In this document: positions 61,013 to 64,000 of the stretch, one piece after another
Layout of the letters: the number at the start of each line of letters is the position of its first letter
How positions within the stretch are numbered: position 1 is the first letter of the stretch
Assembly: GCA_963662155.1 (NCBI GenBank)
Contig: OY759265.1
Span: 58,209,220-58,273,219 of the forward strand
From: Lamellibrachia columna
Taxonomy: Eukaryota; Annelida; Polychaeta; Sabellida; Siboglinidae
DNA: 64,000 nt
Reading direction: 5' to 3'
Position numbers and translations under genes: made by a program
The notes under the pieces: generated by a model
What the model saw: only the letters and a program-made list of their open reading frames with translations
The model's database searches: none
Told to the model about the DNA's origin: nothing

Positions 61013-61324
61013 GACTTGATGGAGGGTGATACATATTTCGATTCCATGCGGAGTTGAAATGTTTTCCCACAAAATAAAGTAAACTTTCGTCTTCAACTCA
61101 TTTGTCGCAGTTGTTATTTATCATAAAAGGTAACTTCCTATCGGCTAGAGTTTTCCGCCTGTCCTGTAGTGTGCCTGTGAGTAAACTTCTCCCGGGTGAA
61201 CTAGGCCGGACAAACTCGTACGCACAACATTATAATGTCACGTGGAAAGCATGCGTAATTCCACGACAATGCTTATATTATACAACTAAGTAACTGCTAA
61301 TTCCTTCCGCTAGCTGGTTAATAT

Positions 61325-62037
61325 TGCATTGACCAGTGTTAGAGCGGATCCACAGCGCATTGACCAGAACCTCTGTGTTAGAGCAGATCCACAGCGCATT
61401 GACCAGAACCTCTGTGTTAGAGCAGATCACAGCGCAATGACCAGAACCTCGGTGTTAGAACAGATCACAGCGCAATGACCAGAACCTCGGTGTTAGAACA
61501 GATCACAGCGCAATGACCAGAACCTCGGTGTTAGAGCAGATCACAGCGCATTGACCAGAACCTCTGTGTTAGAACGGATCCACAGCGCATTGACCAGAAC
61601 CTCTGTGTTAGAGCAGATCACAGCGCATTGACCAGAACCTCTGTGTTAGAGCAGATCCACAGCGGCAATGACCAGAACCTCGGTGTTAGAACAGATCACA
61701 GCGCAATGACCAGAACCTCTGTGTTAGAGCAGATCACAGCGCATTGACCAGAACCTCTGTGTTAGAACGGATCCACAGCGCATTGACCAGAACCTCTGTG
61801 TTAGAGCGGATCCACAGTGCATTTACCAGAACCTCTGTGTAAGAGCGGATCCACAGCGCATAGACCTGAACCTCTGTGTTAGAGCGGATCCACAGCGCAT
61901 TGACCAGAACCTCTGTGTTAGAGCGGATCCACAGTGCATTGACCAGAACCTCTGTGTTAGAGCAGATCCACAGCGCATTGACCAGAACCTCTGTGTTAGA
62001 GCGGATCCACAGTGCATTTACCAGAACCTCTGTGCTG
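61325..62037. repeat. 38-39 bp array, about 18 copies
   Basis: The unit is CATTGACCAGAACCTCTGTG followed by TTAGAGCGGATCCACAGCG. Several copies lack one base (GATCACAGCG) and belong to a subgroup with CTCGGTG and AGAACAG. Confidence 0.95.
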
Positions 62038-62039
62038 GT

Positions 62040-62178
62040 AAATCATGGTAAATCATGGTAAAATAAAAAGATATACCATGGTATACCACAGTTGGCCATG
62101 TAATACCATGGTATACCATGTAATACCATGTAATACCATGGTATACCGTGTAATACCAAGTAATACCATGGTATATTT
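62040..62178. repeat. TACCATGGTATACCATG self-complementary repeats
   Basis: Repeats of TAATACCATGGTATACCATG contain the palindromes TACCATGGTA and GGTATACC. The whole 140-bp stretch can fold on itself in many registers. Confidence 0.9.
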
Positions 62179-62910
62179 TCATAAGGGCTGTCGTCGCTGC
62201 CAAGCAAAATATAAGAATTATAAACCCCACAGGCGTGAGTCGAAGTAGTCTCGCTTATCTGACTCTCGCTCGCCTTCGTAAACTCGCTGAGAAGAGAGTC
62301 TAGCCCCGAAGGCGTGGTCTCGTTGTTACCAACTGTCACCACTCCATTTTTGTAGGCGTTCCCGTGAAGAGCCAGCAGCCAATCAGTGTCATTGTCGAGA
62401 TCTTACACTAAACATTTGTTTTGCCTGATTTAACTTTTCATTCTGACAGTTGTTGTCAATAATCAAAGTTTAAAGTTAATTCGAATCGCATTGTATACAT
62501 TTATACAAGTTCACTCTTATTTTAGGAATTAGTAAAATGCCCGGATGAGGCCTAATTAATCTAATTATGTATGCGTGCACTACGCGACCAGAATCTGGAC
62601 GCATACATAATTTCCGTCACAATGAAAGGTATATATTATGATGTGTGCGACAAACGGTGGCGCCACAGGGGCCTGGATAATCGAGGCTAGAATCGAAGCT
62701 AATTATGGATCTGTTGTACACGTAATTTCCGGAAGAATGGAGGCCAATTTGGGGATCTCTGGCTCAAAACAAAATTATACATCCTCTGATGACAGGACTA
62801 CTCAGATATCTGATTGCTTTCTCACTCGCTACCCCCACCCCTCACTCCAGCGCGTCGTTATCTTAATTACGTGTCTTTTCTGAATTTATATTACAAGCAC
62901 TATCGTTACG

Positions 62911-63200
<290 letters not shown>

Positions 63201-63204
63201 CATG

Positions 63205-64000
63205 GCAACTACTTCACAACCTACGAACACAACAGCGCCACAACAACTACTACACAACCTACGTACACAACACCGCCACAACAACTACTACACAACCTAC
63301 GTACACAACACCGCCACAACAACTACACAACCTACGCACACAACACCGCCACAACAACAACTACACAACCTACGTACACAACAGCACCACAACAACTACT
63401 ACACAACCTACGTACACAACACCGCCACAACAACTACTACACAACCTACGTACACAACAGCGCCACAACAACTACTACACAACCTACGTACACAACACCG
63501 CCACAACAACTACTACACAACCTACGTACACAACATCGCCACAACAACAACTACACAACCTACGTACACAACAGCGCCACAACAACTACTACACAACCTA
63601 CGTACACAACACCGCCACAACAACTACTACACAACCTACGTACACAACACCGCCACAACAACTACTACACAACCTACGTACACAACAGCGCCACAACAAC
63701 TACTACACAACCTACGTACACAACACCGCCACAACAACTACTACACAACCTACGTACACAACACCGCCACAACAACAACTACACAACCTACGCACACAAC
63801 ACCGCCACAACAACTACTACACAACCTACGTACACAACAGCGCCACAACAACTACTACACAACCTACGTACACAACAGCGCCACAACAACTACTACACAA
63901 CCTACGTACGCAACACCGCCACAACAACTACTACACAACCTACGTACACAACATCGCCACAACAACAACTACACAACCTACGTACACAACACCGCCACAA
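63205..64000. repeat. 38-bp array, about 21 copies, runs off the window
   Basis: The unit is ACAACTACTACACAACCTAC followed by GTACACAACACCGCCACA. Some copies have CAGCGCC or CATCGCC, and some lack a CTA triplet (35 bp). It is C/A-rich with stops in most frames. The array continues past the right edge. Confidence 0.95.

Noticed and set aside
61102..61135. Possible micro-exon (GTCGCAG, then TTGTTATTTATCATAAAAG, then GTAACT) after the 55.6-kb gene's exon 2
   Set aside because: Only 19 bp with weak signals; too little to support.

Overview
The window is nuclear DNA from an animal, most likely a marine invertebrate (a mollusc, another spiralian or a lancelet-like deuterostome; the sequence does not decide). 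The evidence is genes split by GT-AG introns, a nuclear gene for a mitochondrial ATP synthase subunit, many decayed non-LTR retrotransposons whose tails resemble those in marine invertebrates, DNA transposon remnants, and very many micro- and minisatellites. There is no sign of prokaryotic organisation.

Five host gene models can be supported by hand-checked splice sites and reading-frame continuity. (1) A minus-strand gene from about 16.4 kb to off the left edge has six exons in one frame; its product is not recognised. (2) A minus-strand FLYWCH-type gene lies at 24.9-25.9 kb and has two apparent frameshifts. (3) A complete four-exon plus-strand gene for the mitochondrial ATP synthase delta subunit (ATP5F1D) lies at 30.5-40.1 kb. 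(4) A four-exon plus-strand calmodulin-like EF-hand gene lies at 43.7-48.0 kb. (5) The 5' end of a plus-strand gene starts at 55.6 kb; its first intron holds a 4.5-kb satellite, and its second exon begins at a splice acceptor inside the last satellite monomer.

From 0 to 17.7 kb, the introns of gene 1 hold a 63-bp array apparently born inside a retrotransposon tail, a minus-strand LINE relic, a polypurine tract, and 42-bp, 80-bp and 68-bp arrays. From 18 to 24.7 kb there is a graveyard of LINE fragments plus a small foldback element. From 27.8 to 30.1 kb a 2.3-kb composite inverted repeat leads up to the ATP5F1D promoter. ATP5F1D introns contain paired long perfect palindromes, a TA-flanked transposon nested in a LINE relic, a 95-bp array and a hAT-like element. 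From 41 to 43.6 kb there is an 18-bp CpG-rich array and another LINE tail. From 48.5 to 64 kb most of the sequence is tandem arrays (16, 22, 25, 27, 58, 39 and 38 bp units and a long CGG run), several sharing sequence with their neighbours.

The genes do not form a pathway. The main biological interest is repeat birth and amplification: arrays grown from retroelement tails, arrays sharing a core, a higher-order duplication, and a satellite acting as splice-site donor. Most very long open frames here are by-products of repeat units that lack stop codons and should not be read as proteins.
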